Positions 24,898 through 34,432 of a stretch of DNA of 64,000 nucleotides are shown here, piece after piece. The notes below the pieces were generated by a model that saw nothing but the letters and a program-made list of their open reading frames with translations, was not told where the DNA came from and searched no databases. How positions within the stretch are numbered: the first letter of the stretch is position 1; each line of letters starts with the position of its first letter. Made by a program: the position numbers and the translations under genes. Origin of the DNA: Levilactobacillus lanxiensis (GTDB lineage Bacteria > Bacillota > Bacilli > Lactobacillales > Lactobacillaceae); assembly GCF_016861655.1 (NCBI RefSeq), contig NZ_BOLN01000006.1:62001-126000 (forward strand), written 5' to 3'.

Positions 24898-27800
24898 ATG
24901 ACTGGATTAGATTTTGCAGCGATTTTTGGTAAAGCCCGGCGGCTAACCACGGCGGCCGACCCTGGCTGTTTGGTGACCGTGTCAGCACCAACTGGTAGTG
25001 GGAAGACGTACGGAATTATTCATTATATTAGTCAAACGGTTGTCAACACAACTGACAGGCGTTTCTTTTTCGTCACTGTCAAAAAGAACAATTTGCACAT
25101 CGCAGGTTTTCGGGCAGCCGTTGCGCATGAATTTGAGCAGAAAAATGGTCCGTTTAAGACGTCATCAGCTCGTGAAGCCTATCTCAACCGGACAATCGCT
25201 GTATTACACGCCTTAGGGGAAATAACGGGTGAGGTCATTACCAGTCAATTACCACCAGAACTATCAGCAAGTGAAAAAGTTAAACAAGCCTTGGGTAACT
25301 TGCAAATCTATCATGAACGCTATAATCAGCAGCCAGAGAAACAGTCCCTGGCCGGCCGTAATGATTTTCAAAATTTAAAATTGGCGTACACAACATTTAA
25401 ACGAGAAGTTATCAAAATATTGCGACAAACGTTAATGCTCAGCGACCCACTGACGAAGGCGGATAAGGTGACGCTTGAAGAATATGTCAATGCGGATGAG
25501 ACGGACTTAGCACACTATTTGAATCAGTATTTCCCCGAAATCAACCTTAAAAAATACCGGTTGGTGCTGCTCACATGGGCAAAATTTGTGCGGACCTTTC
25601 CGTCGTTTTACAGTCAGAGGTCCATCCCGGTCACTGCCACTAGCTGCCTCGGCAACGCCACGGTTATTTTAGATGAGGTTGATGAGATGAAATCCCAACT
25701 GGTCGATAAAATTATTGATGATGCAACGAAGGTCCCACTGGATTTTCTGTCATTGTTTCGGGAAATCCGAAGCGGCGTCAACAATCTACAAAAGAAACGA
25801 CCGGAAGACGTGATGTCTGTGCTGCGGCAGCGGGGAAAATTTGGCCAGCTAAAGAAACGAGTCAATTACCTAGCCGCGCAGTATGAACTAACGGAAGACT
25901 ATAAAACAGTTGATGCGATGACGACGACTAATTTTATCTTTAATCTGGACAGCCTCACGATTAGTAGTAGTCACGGGTGGTGGAGTCACCGTGACCTTCC
26001 AGGCAGGCGGGTTGTTCTATCAGGACAACGTGTTGCGACGAATGATTTAAAATTTTATCAAATGATTCAAAGGATGAGTCAGTTTTTCAGTAGCTTTATT
26101 CACCTGTTGGTCGAATGGGCTGGGAAGTATTGTCAGCAAGTTAACGCGCAACGATTGGTGATTGAAAATCAGTTGGAACTAGAAGATGCAATTGCTACAA
26201 TTTGTGATTGCCTGTGGTTATCCGTTGACTCCAAGAAATTAGTTCTCGGCATGTATCATCAGGCACCTTTGAAATACCGTAAAACAGTGAAGACCACAAC
26301 CGATGGTCAGTGCGGCCACTACCTGCAACGAAATGGCCTGCAACTGATTGGCTTAACGGATAGTGATGCCCATTTGAATCGGACAAAAATTAGTGCGGCG
26401 TTAGTCCAAGAAACCCCAGAGAAGTTTCTCATTCAGCTGGCTAAACGTGGGATTGTGGTTGGCATGTCCGCGACGGTTAAGGTTGATACGGTGATTAATA
26501 ACTTTGATTTCAACTTTGTTCGCGAGCAGTTAGGCGACCGACTCATAGATGGGTTGGCGGATTTACCTGTAAGTGTTCAGAAGCAATTTGACACCAGTCA
26601 ACGTTGTCGGGCGAATGGGGCTAAAGTGATTGTTAAGGAAACGGCTAAGGTACAGGTCTCTGCTGAGAGCGGCGAGTGCATGCGCCAATTAATTCATGAA
26701 CTGTGCCCTGAGGTTGTCTTGGTTTCCGAGCAGCTGGGACAGTTAAGGACACTTGAGATGCTGGTCAAACAAAAGATGCGAGAAATTCATAGCACTTATC
26801 CGAGCAATGGTGAACGGCAACTGGTTGCATTTGTTCAGCAACGCTATTTGGATTTGTTCATGAGTTTTATCTGCTTTTTGGGGTTTTCAGATAAGACGAC
26901 CTTCCTGGGATTACAAAGCGTATTGCCTAAGATAAAAGGGGAAGAAAATGAAATTCAGATGTCACTGGATTTTGTGACGCAGGTCTTTAAATTACTGTCA
27001 CAGTTACTGTGCGCCGATGAGCCGCATCAACCACAATTACGACCAATTGCCAAAAAGTTCGCGATGGATCAGCAATTAGTTGACGACCAAATTACGGCCG
27101 CGCTTGAGCTGCCATCCAAAGAAGAAACACGGGTGTACTTACTGAGCTCGTATGCCACTTTGGGGGTTGGTCAAAACCTTCAACACAACATCGGAACACT
27201 TGAGGCAGGTAAGACAGTTGATATAGCTCCGGCTGATTCCAATTCGAATGACACACGACGGCAGATGGTGGATTTGGCCGGAATCTATTTGGGACGGGTC
27301 ACAAATATTTTCACCCAGGTGCCACAGGCAGCAACCGAAAAGAGCAAGCTACAGTGGATTCGTGCTTATTATGAATTGCTGAGCTTGGCTGATAACAATG
27401 AGGTCTCACTCCTAGACATCAGTAGGTACGCCAAGAAACAAAGTCTAGGGATTCCGGCCAAGCAATTTCGAAATACGATTAGCTACGTTGGCACGCATAC
27501 ACAGGTTATTTTGCAAGCGCTCGGTCGGATGGACCGGTCATTTAATAAGCTGCCAGAAACACTCGTGATTTTAGGTGCGGATGTCCGGAACTACTTTAAC
27601 GTGTCACTGCTGGCTGACTATCAGTTGGGACCTGAAGCACAGGCCATTCGCGACCTGCAACGAGAAGCGGCCGATTCGGTTCAGACGAACGAGAAGATCC
27701 AGTTTGAACGGTGGGCTAACCGGACTCTAGAAACGCAGCGGGCAGTTAATGAAATGGTGGGCCAACTTCAGGCAGATACCAAGGCTGCTAGCCGGTATCA

Positions 27801-28509
27801 AGACTTTAGGGAGCACCTGTTATGCCATCCCACACCCACATTTGATCAGTACCATCAGTGGGAGAAGAAACCTGAGGGCGCCTATTTAGACAACAAGGTG
27901 AGCCAGTATCAGGTTGGCCGATCCGGTGAGAACTTTACGTTTGGTACGGATAGTCGTGGGGCGGAAGAAATTTCTGCCAAGACGGCGGGACTGCCTACCT
28001 TGCTGAAATATCCGGGGATGCAGGAATATTTCGATTCTCAGGGGTGGGCAACCACTTGGGAGAAGACTGGGTTTATTGTCAATCCGGTTCAGTTTGATAA
28101 TTACTTGGGGATACTTGGCGAGGTTGCCGGCAAATTTATTCTTGAGGACCGCTGGGCGGTTAAGCTCAGGACGCTCTCTGCAGGTAATCATGAGCTCTTT
28201 GATTTTCAAACGGCGGCCCACGTCTATCTTGATTTTAAGAATTGGCGGCATCCCCACGACCAATCGGCCATAGCGGAACGCAGGCATGTGCAAGACAAAC
28301 TGGATTGTTTGACTGATGCACAGGAGCGACACAGTAAGCGGGTCCTCATCGTGAATTTGCTTGAAACGGCAGGGACACAAAAGTTTGTGCCGAAAATAAC
28401 GCGTAATGGACAAATCATGGAGGTCCCACAGTTGTTAGATGCACAGGGGAAATTTGCTTTGACGCCTGAACAGGAAAAAATGATGGGGGACTTTTTAAAT
28501 GGCAGATAA
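24898..28509 (+). CDS. Large superfamily 2 helicase-like ATPase of an uncharacterised two-gene system
   Basis: A 1203-residue protein. Helicase motifs seen in order: Walker A APTGSGKT at 30-37, only 30 residues from the N terminus; Walker B/DEAD-type DEVD at 259-262; motif III GMSAT at 522-526; motif V-like SSYATLGVGQN around 750-760; and motif VI QALGRMDR at 873-880. Long insertions separate motifs I-II and II-III, and about 320 C-terminal residues have no motif I know. This is not a standard RecQ, Cas3, UvrB or type I restriction subunit; a DinG/XPD-like or defence-associated helicase is possible, but I see no Fe-S cysteine cluster. GAAGGAG precedes the ATG by 7 nt. The next gene starts 11 nt before its stop. 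G+C is visibly lower than in the neighbouring core genes. Confidence 0.8.
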   Translation: MTGLDFAAIFGKARRLTTAADPGCLVTVSAPTGSGKTYGIIHYISQTVVNTTDRRFFFVTVKKNNLHIAGFRAAVAHEFEQKNGPFKTSSAREAYLNRTIAVLHALGEITGEVITSQLPPELSASEKVKQALGNLQIYHERYNQQPEKQSLAGRNDFQNLKLAYTTFKREVIKILRQTLMLSDPLTKADKVTLEEYVNADETDLAHYLNQYFPEINLKKYRLVLLTWAKFVRTFPSFYSQRSIPVTATSCLGNATVILDEVDEMKSQLVDKIIDDATKVPLDFLSLFREIRSGVNNLQKKRPEDVMSVLRQRGKFGQLKKRVNYLAAQYELTEDYKTVDAMTTTNFIFNLDSLTISSSHGWWSHRDLPGRRVVLSGQRVATNDLKFYQMIQRMSQFFSSFIHLLVEWAGKYCQQVNAQRLVIENQLELEDAIATICDCLWLSVDSKKLVLGMYHQAPLKYRKTVKTTTDGQCGHYLQRNGLQLIGLTDSDAHLNRTKISAALVQETPEKFLIQLAKRGIVVGMSATVKVDTVINNFDFNFVREQLGDRLIDGLADLPVSVQKQFDTSQRCRANGAKVIVKETAKVQVSAESGECMRQLIHELCPEVVLVSEQLGQLRTLEMLVKQKMREIHSTYPSNGERQLVAFVQQRYLDLFMSFICFLGFSDKTTFLGLQSVLPKIKGEENEIQMSLDFVTQVFKLLSQLLCADEPHQPQLRPIAKKFAMDQQLVDDQITAALELPSKEETRVYLLSSYATLGVGQNLQHNIGTLEAGKTVDIAPADSNSNDTRRQMVDLAGIYLGRVTNIFTQVPQAATEKSKLQWIRAYYELLSLADNNEVSLLDISRYAKKQSLGIPAKQFRNTISYVGTHTQVILQALGRMDRSFNKLPETLVILGADVRNYFNVSLLADYQLGPEAQAIRDLQREAADSVQTNEKIQFERWANRTLETQRAVNEMVGQLQADTKAASRYQDFREHLLCHPTPTFDQYHQWEKKPEGAYLDNKVSQYQVGRSGENFTFGTDSRGAEEISAKTAGLPTLLKYPGMQEYFDSQGWATTWEKTGFIVNPVQFDNYLGILGEVAGKFILEDRWAVKLRTLSAGNHELFDFQTAAHVYLDFKNWRHPHDQSAIAERRHVQDKLDCLTDAQERHSKRVLIVNLLETAGTQKFVPKITRNGQIMEVPQLLDAQGKFALTPEQEKMMGDFLNGR

Positions 28510-30616
28510 CGTACTGGTAGCCTTGACAAATTTAGTGGACTATAAGTTCGATGAGGTCGGTTTTAATCAGCGATTGCGGTTAATTTTGGTTGAAACGGAC
28601 CATCCCGGTAAACTACCAAGTTGGTTCGATGCTTGCCCAGTTTTAGCGATTCATAAGTTGGCGAAGCAGTACGATGCTCAGGCAGGTAAGGCAACTGGTC
28701 CCAGTCGGTATTTAGCATTGATGGCCAAAAGCCAGCCAATTCCGCAAGAGTCCGCCGGCGTTTGTCAAAAAATTGTGACGCTACAACAGGCAATTCGGAT
28801 GGGGAAAACCGCGGATATGACGGATATAGTCGTCTTACTCATGCTCAAAGCCGTCAAACAGTGTCAGTTGGATGAGCAACTCGTACTCAGAAATCAGCGA
28901 GCCACTGACCGTTTGTTATTAGTGCATAGACAAACAGAAAAAACGTTGGTTGCAGTCGAGGTCGACTTAAAAGATCATATTTTACATTTGCGCACGCGGA
29001 CCTTTAAACCAGTGGCGGCACCACAAAAAATGGGATTTTTAGCCAGTGACGGGTGCTTGAGATGGGCAGGCACGGCGCCTGGGCAACTGTGGGACCAACA
29101 TCATGTTCATGACCGGAAAAACACGATTGATTTCTTTACGCTGCGGGCACTGGCTGATTTCACACAAACCAAGGTGGGACTTCAGAATGCCCTCCTGAAA
29201 GATCTCAAGCAGGCGTACGGGGATTGTTTCCGCCAATTGCCGCATTTTCACGCCAGTGAGGTGATGGCTTATTCGCCCAAAGCCAAGGTACCGGCAATCA
29301 AGCAGGTAATGACGTTACTACAAGGCCAGAACCTACATTTGATTGGTGATGCTAGCGAACCAGACATTCGCGCGTTAGTCACGCATTTGGCGAACAGAGT
29401 CCGGACCAGCCCTCAACTTGTCCGGGCAGGTGTAACAGTCTCAGTTGGTGAGCAGGCCGTGGCGGGATTGAATTTGCAAGTCGTGATGGACGAGCAGGAC
29501 CCACGTTATCAAGTTGGCCGTAATGATCAAGTTATTCAACATTTAACCTTTGAGAAGTTTGGAAACTTTGATGCGGTCAAACAGCAGTACCAGTGGCAGG
29601 GTGACCAGCAAGCCGACCTGATGGCGAACAAGCAATTCTTGATGACGATGGTCCAGCTACTAGTTAAACGGGATATTTCGGCTGGTGAGCTACGGTTGCC
29701 TACAGCTGTGAAGACTGACACCGCTGGTCACTTTAAGTATCTGTTTTTCGACAGGCTGAGCAAACGGGCGGAACCGCTAGACCTTGTCGTGACACGCTTA
29801 ACCATTACACCTAATCAACGCGTGATTTTTGAAGAGACGCACATTCAAGGCGAAATCAACGATTCTACCGCAACTGAGCTCCAGCGAACAGTTAAAAAAA
29901 TTTTGTCTGTGACTGGGGAAAATCCCTATCTGTTACAGGGGGCAATTCAAAGCCAATCTGGCCTCTTTGCCATCTATGGGACAGATTTGATTACGGTTCC
30001 AGATGCAGACAAGATTACTGCTCAGTTGCGCTCGGCCAGTGAAGAAAACTTAGTTAGGCGGCAGGATCTGTTGACGATTGCCCAGGGGTTAGTTATCGAC
30101 CAGAAGCATGTGTTGCAGCAGCAACAGCTGATTGCCGAACTCACACAGCTACCGAAGACTGAGTTGTCGATTCGAGAGCTGCGAATGACCCTTAAATTAT
30201 CTTGGAAAATGAAGGCCATGAAAGCGTTCAACGCCGCGTTTCATCAGGCTCAGGGCCAATGGATAAAGTTACCAATTCGACAAAAGGTGTACGAAGCATA
30301 CTGGACAGGAACTTGCGGGATGGGCTTGCTTGAATTGAGTGGCAGTACCTATTACTTTATCGGGCGCAGTAGCGCGCTAGAAGCCCAACAGAAGCGGGCG
30401 ATTCCTTTGAAGAAAATTGTGGCCATTGGCAGTTTGCAACCGAAGGCAGACGTGTACGAAATTTTCCATGAGCTGGAATCACTCATGCAGGTCGGCTTTG
30501 TCCGGCTAAATCAGTACACCGTTATCCCGTTTCCCTTTAAATATTTACGAGAATACACCGATCTTCGGCGGCATCGGACAGACCAAATGACAGCGGGCGC
30601 CGCCAACATGGATTAA
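28499..30616 (+). CDS. Uncharacterised 705-residue protein coupled to the helicase
   Basis: Not recognised. It begins at an ATG inside the end of the helicase gene (11-nt overlap), so both products are probably made in fixed ratio and act together. No signal peptide, membrane span, Walker motif or cysteine cluster is seen. Predicted mixed alpha/beta, with a helical N-terminal 130 residues, strand-rich regions near 145-185 and 290-360, a Gln-rich helical part near 540-580 and strands near 600-650. The C-terminal segment YTVIPFPFKYLREY (673-686) vaguely recalls the end of PIWI-type RNase H domains of pPIWI-RE proteins, which also pair with helicases. That is a hypothesis, not an identification. 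Confidence 0.75.
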   Translation: MADNVLVALTNLVDYKFDEVGFNQRLRLILVETDHPGKLPSWFDACPVLAIHKLAKQYDAQAGKATGPSRYLALMAKSQPIPQESAGVCQKIVTLQQAIRMGKTADMTDIVVLLMLKAVKQCQLDEQLVLRNQRATDRLLLVHRQTEKTLVAVEVDLKDHILHLRTRTFKPVAAPQKMGFLASDGCLRWAGTAPGQLWDQHHVHDRKNTIDFFTLRALADFTQTKVGLQNALLKDLKQAYGDCFRQLPHFHASEVMAYSPKAKVPAIKQVMTLLQGQNLHLIGDASEPDIRALVTHLANRVRTSPQLVRAGVTVSVGEQAVAGLNLQVVMDEQDPRYQVGRNDQVIQHLTFEKFGNFDAVKQQYQWQGDQQADLMANKQFLMTMVQLLVKRDISAGELRLPTAVKTDTAGHFKYLFFDRLSKRAEPLDLVVTRLTITPNQRVIFEETHIQGEINDSTATELQRTVKKILSVTGENPYLLQGAIQSQSGLFAIYGTDLITVPDADKITAQLRSASEENLVRRQDLLTIAQGLVIDQKHVLQQQQLIAELTQLPKTELSIRELRMTLKLSWKMKAMKAFNAAFHQAQGQWIKLPIRQKVYEAYWTGTCGMGLLELSGSTYYFIGRSSALEAQQKRAIPLKKIVAIGSLQPKADVYEIFHELESLMQVGFVRLNQYTVIPFPFKYLREYTDLRRHRTDQMTAGAANMD

Positions 30617-30636
30617 CACCGTTTCCCCTAAATCCA

Positions 30637-30665
30637 TTGACAACCCCACCCCAGACGACTATCAT
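30637..30665 (+). promoter_or_regulatory. Promoter of the glyQS T-box leader
   Basis: TTGACA, 17-bp spacer, TATCAT. It begins 21 nt after the stop of the 705-residue protein. Confidence 0.8.
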
Positions 30666-30671
30666 AAAACT

Positions 30672-30889
30672 CAGTTAAATAAGTCGATTATGATGAATGA
30701 AAAACGCAGTGGTTGTTCTCAGCGAGTCCGGGGTAGTGTTAGCCGGATAGCAAGTGCTGTGGGTTGGCACATTCGGAGTCGTTTCCAAGTAAGCTGCTAG
30801 TCAGTCTGTGACTAGAAGTAGGGTGGAACCGCGAAAATTTTTTCGTCCCTACGTGAATTTGCCTCGGTGAATTCTCGTGGGGATTTTTT
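30672..30889 (+). promoter_or_regulatory. Glycyl T-box riboswitch upstream of glyQS
   Basis: The leader contains the T-box core AGGGTGGAACCGCG at 30820-30833, a long Stem I region (about 30700-30780) and a terminator hairpin at 30846-30889. A GGC within TTGGCACA near 30765 is a reasonable glycine specifier codon, but I did not fold the RNA. Uncharged tRNA-Gly should stabilise the antiterminator and allow glyQS transcription. Confidence 0.9.
30846..30889 (+). terminator. Conditional terminator of the glyQS T-box
   Basis: TCCCTACGTGAATT pairs with GAATTCTCGTGGGGA, followed by TTTTTT. Confidence 0.88.
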
Positions 30890-30928
30890 GCGCTTATTTG
30901 TTTGAAATTTAAGGAGGAAACAGCACCC

Positions 30929-31858
30929 ATGACAGAAAAACTGTCCATGCAAGCAATCATTTTAAAGTTACAACAGTACTGGTCCGCACAGGGCTGCATG
31001 CTGATGCAAGCTTACGATACTGAAAAAGGGGCCGGGACCATGAGTCCTTACACCTTCTTACGGGCGATCGGACCAGAACCTTGGAACGCCGCTTACGTTG
31101 AACCTTCACGCCGTCCAGCCGATGGTCGTTACGGGGAAAACCCTAACCGGTTATACCAACATCACCAGTTCCAAGTGATCATGAAGCCTTCACCCGATAA
31201 CATTCAGGAACTTTACCTGAACAGTTTGAAGGAACTCGGCATCAACCCCCTCGAACATGATATTCGGTTCGTTGAAGATAACTGGGAAAACCCATCCATG
31301 GGTTGTGCCGGTGTTGGTTGGGAAGTTTGGTTGGACGGGATGGAAATCACCCAGTTCACCTACTTCCAAGTTGTTGGCGGGATGGAAGTTGATCCCGTCA
31401 CATCCGAAGTGACCTATGGTTTGGAACGGTTAGCTTCCTACGTCCAAGACGTCAACTCCGTCTTCGACCTGGAATGGGCCGATGGCGTGAAGTATGGGGA
31501 CATCTTCAAGGAACCTGAATACGAACACTCCAAGTACAGTTTTGAAGAAAGTAACCAAGACATGTTGCTCCGCCACTTCGACGAATACGAAGACGAAGCC
31601 AAGAAGCAAATTGCCAATGGTCTGGTTCACCCAGCTTACGACTACATCCTGAAGTGTAGCCATACCTTTAACCTGCTCGATGCGCGGGGTGCCGTTTCCG
31701 TGACTGAACGGGCCGGCTACCTGTCTCGCATCCGGAACATGGCCCGGGCCGTGGCACGCGCCTTCGTTGCTGAACGGAAGAAGCGTGGATTCCCATTGGT
31801 CAAGGATGAAGCCTTACGTGCAAAACTATTAGCAGACGATGAGGAGGCCAAAAAATAA
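30929..31858 (+). CDS. glyQ: Glycine--tRNA ligase alpha subunit
   Basis: Catalytic alpha subunit (309 residues) of the heterotetrameric bacterial Gly[38 protein letters not shown] and the FQVIMKPSP motif are characteristic. AAGGAGG at 30911-30917 sets the ATG at 30929; the frame is open further upstream without conservation. The stop overlaps the glyS ATG by one base. Confidence 0.98.
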   Translation: MTEKLSMQAIILKLQQYWSAQGCMLMQAYDTEKGAGTMSPYTFLRAIGPEPWNAAYVEPSRRPADGRYGENPNRLYQHHQFQVIMKPSPDNIQELYLNSLKELGINPLEHDIRFVEDNWENPSMGCAGVGWEVWLDGMEITQFTYFQVVGGMEVDPVTSEVTYGLERLASYVQDVNSVFDLEWADGVKYGDIFKEPEYEHSKYSFEESNQDMLLRHFDEYEDEAKKQIANGLVHPAYDYILKCSHTFNLLDARGAVSVTERAGYLSRIRNMARAVARAFVAERKKRGFPLVKDEALRAKLLADDEEAKK

Positions 31859-33933
31859 TGGCACACACATTTTTACTTGAAATTGGACTAGAAGAAATGC
31901 CAGCCCACGTGGTGACGCCAGCTATCAAACAACTGGTCAAGCGCACGGCTGACTATTTAAAGGAACAACGGGTGGACTACACGGACATCAAGCCGTTCTC
32001 TACCCCCCGGCGCTTAGCCATCCAAATCAGTGGCTTAGCCGACAAGCAAGAAGACATCAGCGAATCCGTCAAGGGTCCCGCTAAGAAGATCGCCCAAGAT
32101 GCCGATGGTAACTGGACGAAGGCCGCTATCGGGTTTACCCGTGGCCAAGGTCTGACCCCAGACGACATCACCTTTAAGGAAATCAAGGGGACCGAATACG
32201 TCTACGTTGACAAGTTTATTGCCGGTGAACCCGTTGCCGCCGTCTTGGCTGGCTTGAAGGACGTCATCACGGCGATGACCTTCCCAACCATGATGAAGTG
32301 GAGCACCCATCACTTCGAATACGTTCGGCCAATTCGGTGGATCGTGGCGTTGTTAGATGCCGATGTGATTCCGTTCAGCATCCTGGACGTCACGACCGGT
32401 CGCAACACCCGCGGTCACCGTTTCTTAGGGACCGACGTGGACGTTGCCACGGCTGCCGACTACGAAGCCGATTTAACCGCCCAATTTGTCATTGCCGATG
32501 CCGACAAGCGCAAGGCCTTGATCAAGCAACAGATTGAAAAGATTGCGGCCGACCACAGCTGGACGGTCAACATCGACGCTGGCCTGTTAGAAGAAGTCAA
32601 CAACCTGGTTGAATGGCCAACGGCCTTTGAAGGGAGCTTCGATGAAAAGTACCTGACCATCCCCGAAGAAGTCCTGATCACCTCCATGCGTGACCACCAA
32701 CGTTTCTTCTACGCGCGCGATGCTAGCGGCAAGCTCTTGCCTAACTTCATCTCCGTTCGTAACGGGAACGACCATGATCTCCAAAACGTGGTTGCCGGGA
32801 ACGAAAAGGTTCTGACGGCCCGGTTGGAAGACGCCATGTTCTTCTACACGGAAGACCAAAAGAAGACCATCGCTGATTACGTGGAACGGCTCAAGTCTGT
32901 TAGCTTCCACGATAAGATCAGTACGATGGCCGAAAAGATGGCCCGTGTGACGGCTATTGTGAGCGTCTTGGCTAAGCATTTCGACTTAAACGATGCCCAA
33001 ACCAAGGCCGCCTTACGTGCCAGCGAAATCTACAAGTTTGACCTGGTGACCGGGATGGTCGGTGAATTCGCCGAACTCCAAGGGGTCATGGGTGAGAAAT
33101 ACGCCTTACTGCAAGGTGAAGACCCAGCCGTTGCCCAAGCCGTTCGCGAACACTACGAACCTATCTCAGCCGACGGGGCCTTACCAGAATCCGTTCCGGG
33201 TGCGGTCTTGGCCTTGGCCGACAAGTTCGATAGCATCTTGACCTTCTTCGCTGCTGGCATGATTCCTAGCGGTTCCAATGACCCATACGCTTTACGGCGT
33301 CAGGCAACCGGGATTGTGCGGATTGCACGTGACCAGAAGTGGTCCTTGCCAGTCGCTGAATTAGCCATTGACTTTATCGCTGCCGAAGACACGGCTAACG
33401 TGGCTCCTAAGCTGGACCAAGCTAGTCAAATCGACGCCATGGTGACCTTCATCAAGGACCGGATCCGCAAGATTTTGCGTTCTGCTAAGCAACGTCATGA
33501 CATCATCGATGCCGTGACCGCCGGCTCCAGCAGTGACGTCCTGCAGATCTTCACGGCCGCTGACATTTTGGCCAGCCATGCCGCTGACGACAACTTCAAG
33601 GCTGTGATCGAATCCCTGACGCGGGTGATTCGTTTGGCTCAAAAGGCTCCAGCCGAATTGGCTGACGCCACGGTCGACGCCAAGCTGTTTGAAAACGACA
33701 GTGAAGGTGCCCTGGACAAGGGCGTTGCCGAAGTGGTTGCCGCTGCTGGCAAGGGCTTAGATGCCCTGTACGCTAGCCTAGCCGACATCCAACCAACCAT
33801 TGCCGCTTACTTTGAAGCCACGATGGTCATGGACAAGAACGATGCCGTTCGGAACAACCGGTTAACTGAACTGAGCCACTTGGCAACCTTAGCGTTGACC
33901 TTGGGTGACTTGGACCAATTGGTCGTTAAATAA
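31858..33933 (+). CDS. glyS: Glycine--tRNA ligase beta subunit
   Basis: Beta subunit (691 residues) of tetrameric GlyRS, needed for tRNA binding. It starts [19 protein letters not shown], and has the central HD-like region and a C-terminal anticodon-binding domain. It is coupled to glyQ by the TAATG overlap and ends with a terminator at 33949-33977. Both subunits are controlled by the T-box at 30672. Confidence 0.98.
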   Translation: MAHTFLLEIGLEEMPAHVVTPAIKQLVKRTADYLKEQRVDYTDIKPFSTPRRLAIQISGLADKQEDISESVKGPAKKIAQDADGNWTKAAIGFTRGQGLTPDDITFKEIKGTEYVYVDKFIAGEPVAAVLAGLKDVITAMTFPTMMKWSTHHFEYVRPIRWIVALLDADVIPFSILDVTTGRNTRGHRFLGTDVDVATAADYEADLTAQFVIADADKRKALIKQQIEKIAADHSWTVNIDAGLLEEVNNLVEWPTAFEGSFDEKYLTIPEEVLITSMRDHQRFFYARDASGKLLPNFISVRNGNDHDLQNVVAGNEKVLTARLEDAMFFYTEDQKKTIADYVERLKSVSFHDKISTMAEKMARVTAIVSVLAKHFDLNDAQTKAALRASEIYKFDLVTGMVGEFAELQGVMGEKYALLQGEDPAVAQAVREHYEPISADGALPESVPGAVLALADKFDSILTFFAAGMIPSGSNDPYALRRQATGIVRIARDQKWSLPVAELAIDFIAAEDTANVAPKLDQASQIDAMVTFIKDRIRKILRSAKQRHDIIDAVTAGSSSDVLQIFTAADILASHAADDNFKAVIESLTRVIRLAQKAPAELADATVDAKLFENDSEGALDKGVAEVVAAAGKGLDALYASLADIQPTIAAYFEATMVMDKNDAVRNNRLTELSHLATLALTLGDLDQLVVK

Positions 33934-33948
33934 ATTACTGTGTTTGCG

Positions 33949-33977
33949 AAGAGTCTGGGATTTCCCAGGCTCTTTTT
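33949..33977 (+). terminator. Terminator of glyQS
   Basis: AGAGTCTGGGA pairs with CCCAGGCTCT over a three-base loop, followed by TTTTT. Confidence 0.9.
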
Positions 33978-34003
33978 GCTATCCCATTTTATACAGTCGA
34001 AAC

Positions 34004-34114
34004 GTGGGACCAAAGGCAGCCGGTTCCGCTTAAAACTGATAACCAAACAATCCAAGCCCGGGATTATTCGGTTATCAGCCTTAATGCTCGCCGGCTAACC
34101 GCCTTTGGTCCCAC
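34004..34114. repeat. Large near-perfect intergenic hairpin
   Basis: GTGGGACCAAAGGC pairs with GCCTTTGGTCCCAC, then GCCGG with CCGGC. An inner hairpin (34036-34078) pairs CTGATAACCAAACAATCC with GGATTATTCGGTTATCAG. It has no T run on either side and does not match the eight-copy repeat family in sequence. It may be a structured RNA or a palindromic repeat of another family. Confidence 0.6.
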
Positions 34115-34225
34115 TCTGGTTAGTCACCGTTTGTTCGGTTCCAGTCGTTACTGGTGAGTTTGGCCGGCCATGTCGACACAGTGGCCCTACACTGTAAGCA
34201 ATTTAACGACTAGGAGGTGAGGCTG

Positions 34226-34390
34226 GTGTGCTTACCAAGATTTAACCGTTGCTATTTGTGGGGCTGGCGGGCGGTTAACGCGGGCCTGTGCGGCGTGGAC
34301 CGGGTGAATGGCCCGGACGTTGGCCTGCTGGTCCAGGCAGCGCGTAGGAGTCAGTTTACTTGCAACAAGGCGTTGTCAGTTCTAAACTAG
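34226..34390 (+). CDS. Hypothetical small protein (54 residues) upstream of the SdpI-family gene
   Basis: A GTG start lies 8 nt after a perfect AGGAGG (34212-34217) and opens a 54-codon frame ending at TAG 34388-34390. The product has four cysteines, no clear signal peptide and no known family. Its start (CLPRF ... LWG) resembles the start of the next protein (LLPRF ... VWG), so it may be a broken duplicate of that gene's 5' end. A hairpin (34346-34397) overlaps its end. It could equally be a fortuitous frame; the ribosome site is the main support. Confidence 0.35.
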   Translation: MCLPRFNRCYLWGWRAVNAGLCGVDRVNGPDVGLLVQAARRSQFTCNKALSVLN

Positions 34391-34432
34391 TGCTCCTGTA
34401 ACATTCAGCGAGCACGGAAATGGGATGGGAAC

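Noticed and set aside
24898-28509. Naming the helicase Cas3, DinG or a type I/III restriction subunit
   Set aside because: There are no HD or nuclease domain, no Fe-S cysteines, no cas or methyltransferase genes nearby and no CRISPR array in the window.
28499-30616. Naming the 705-aa protein as Argonaute or pPIWI-RE
   Set aside because: Only one short C-terminal segment is suggestive; catalytic residues and the REase partner of that system could not be seen.
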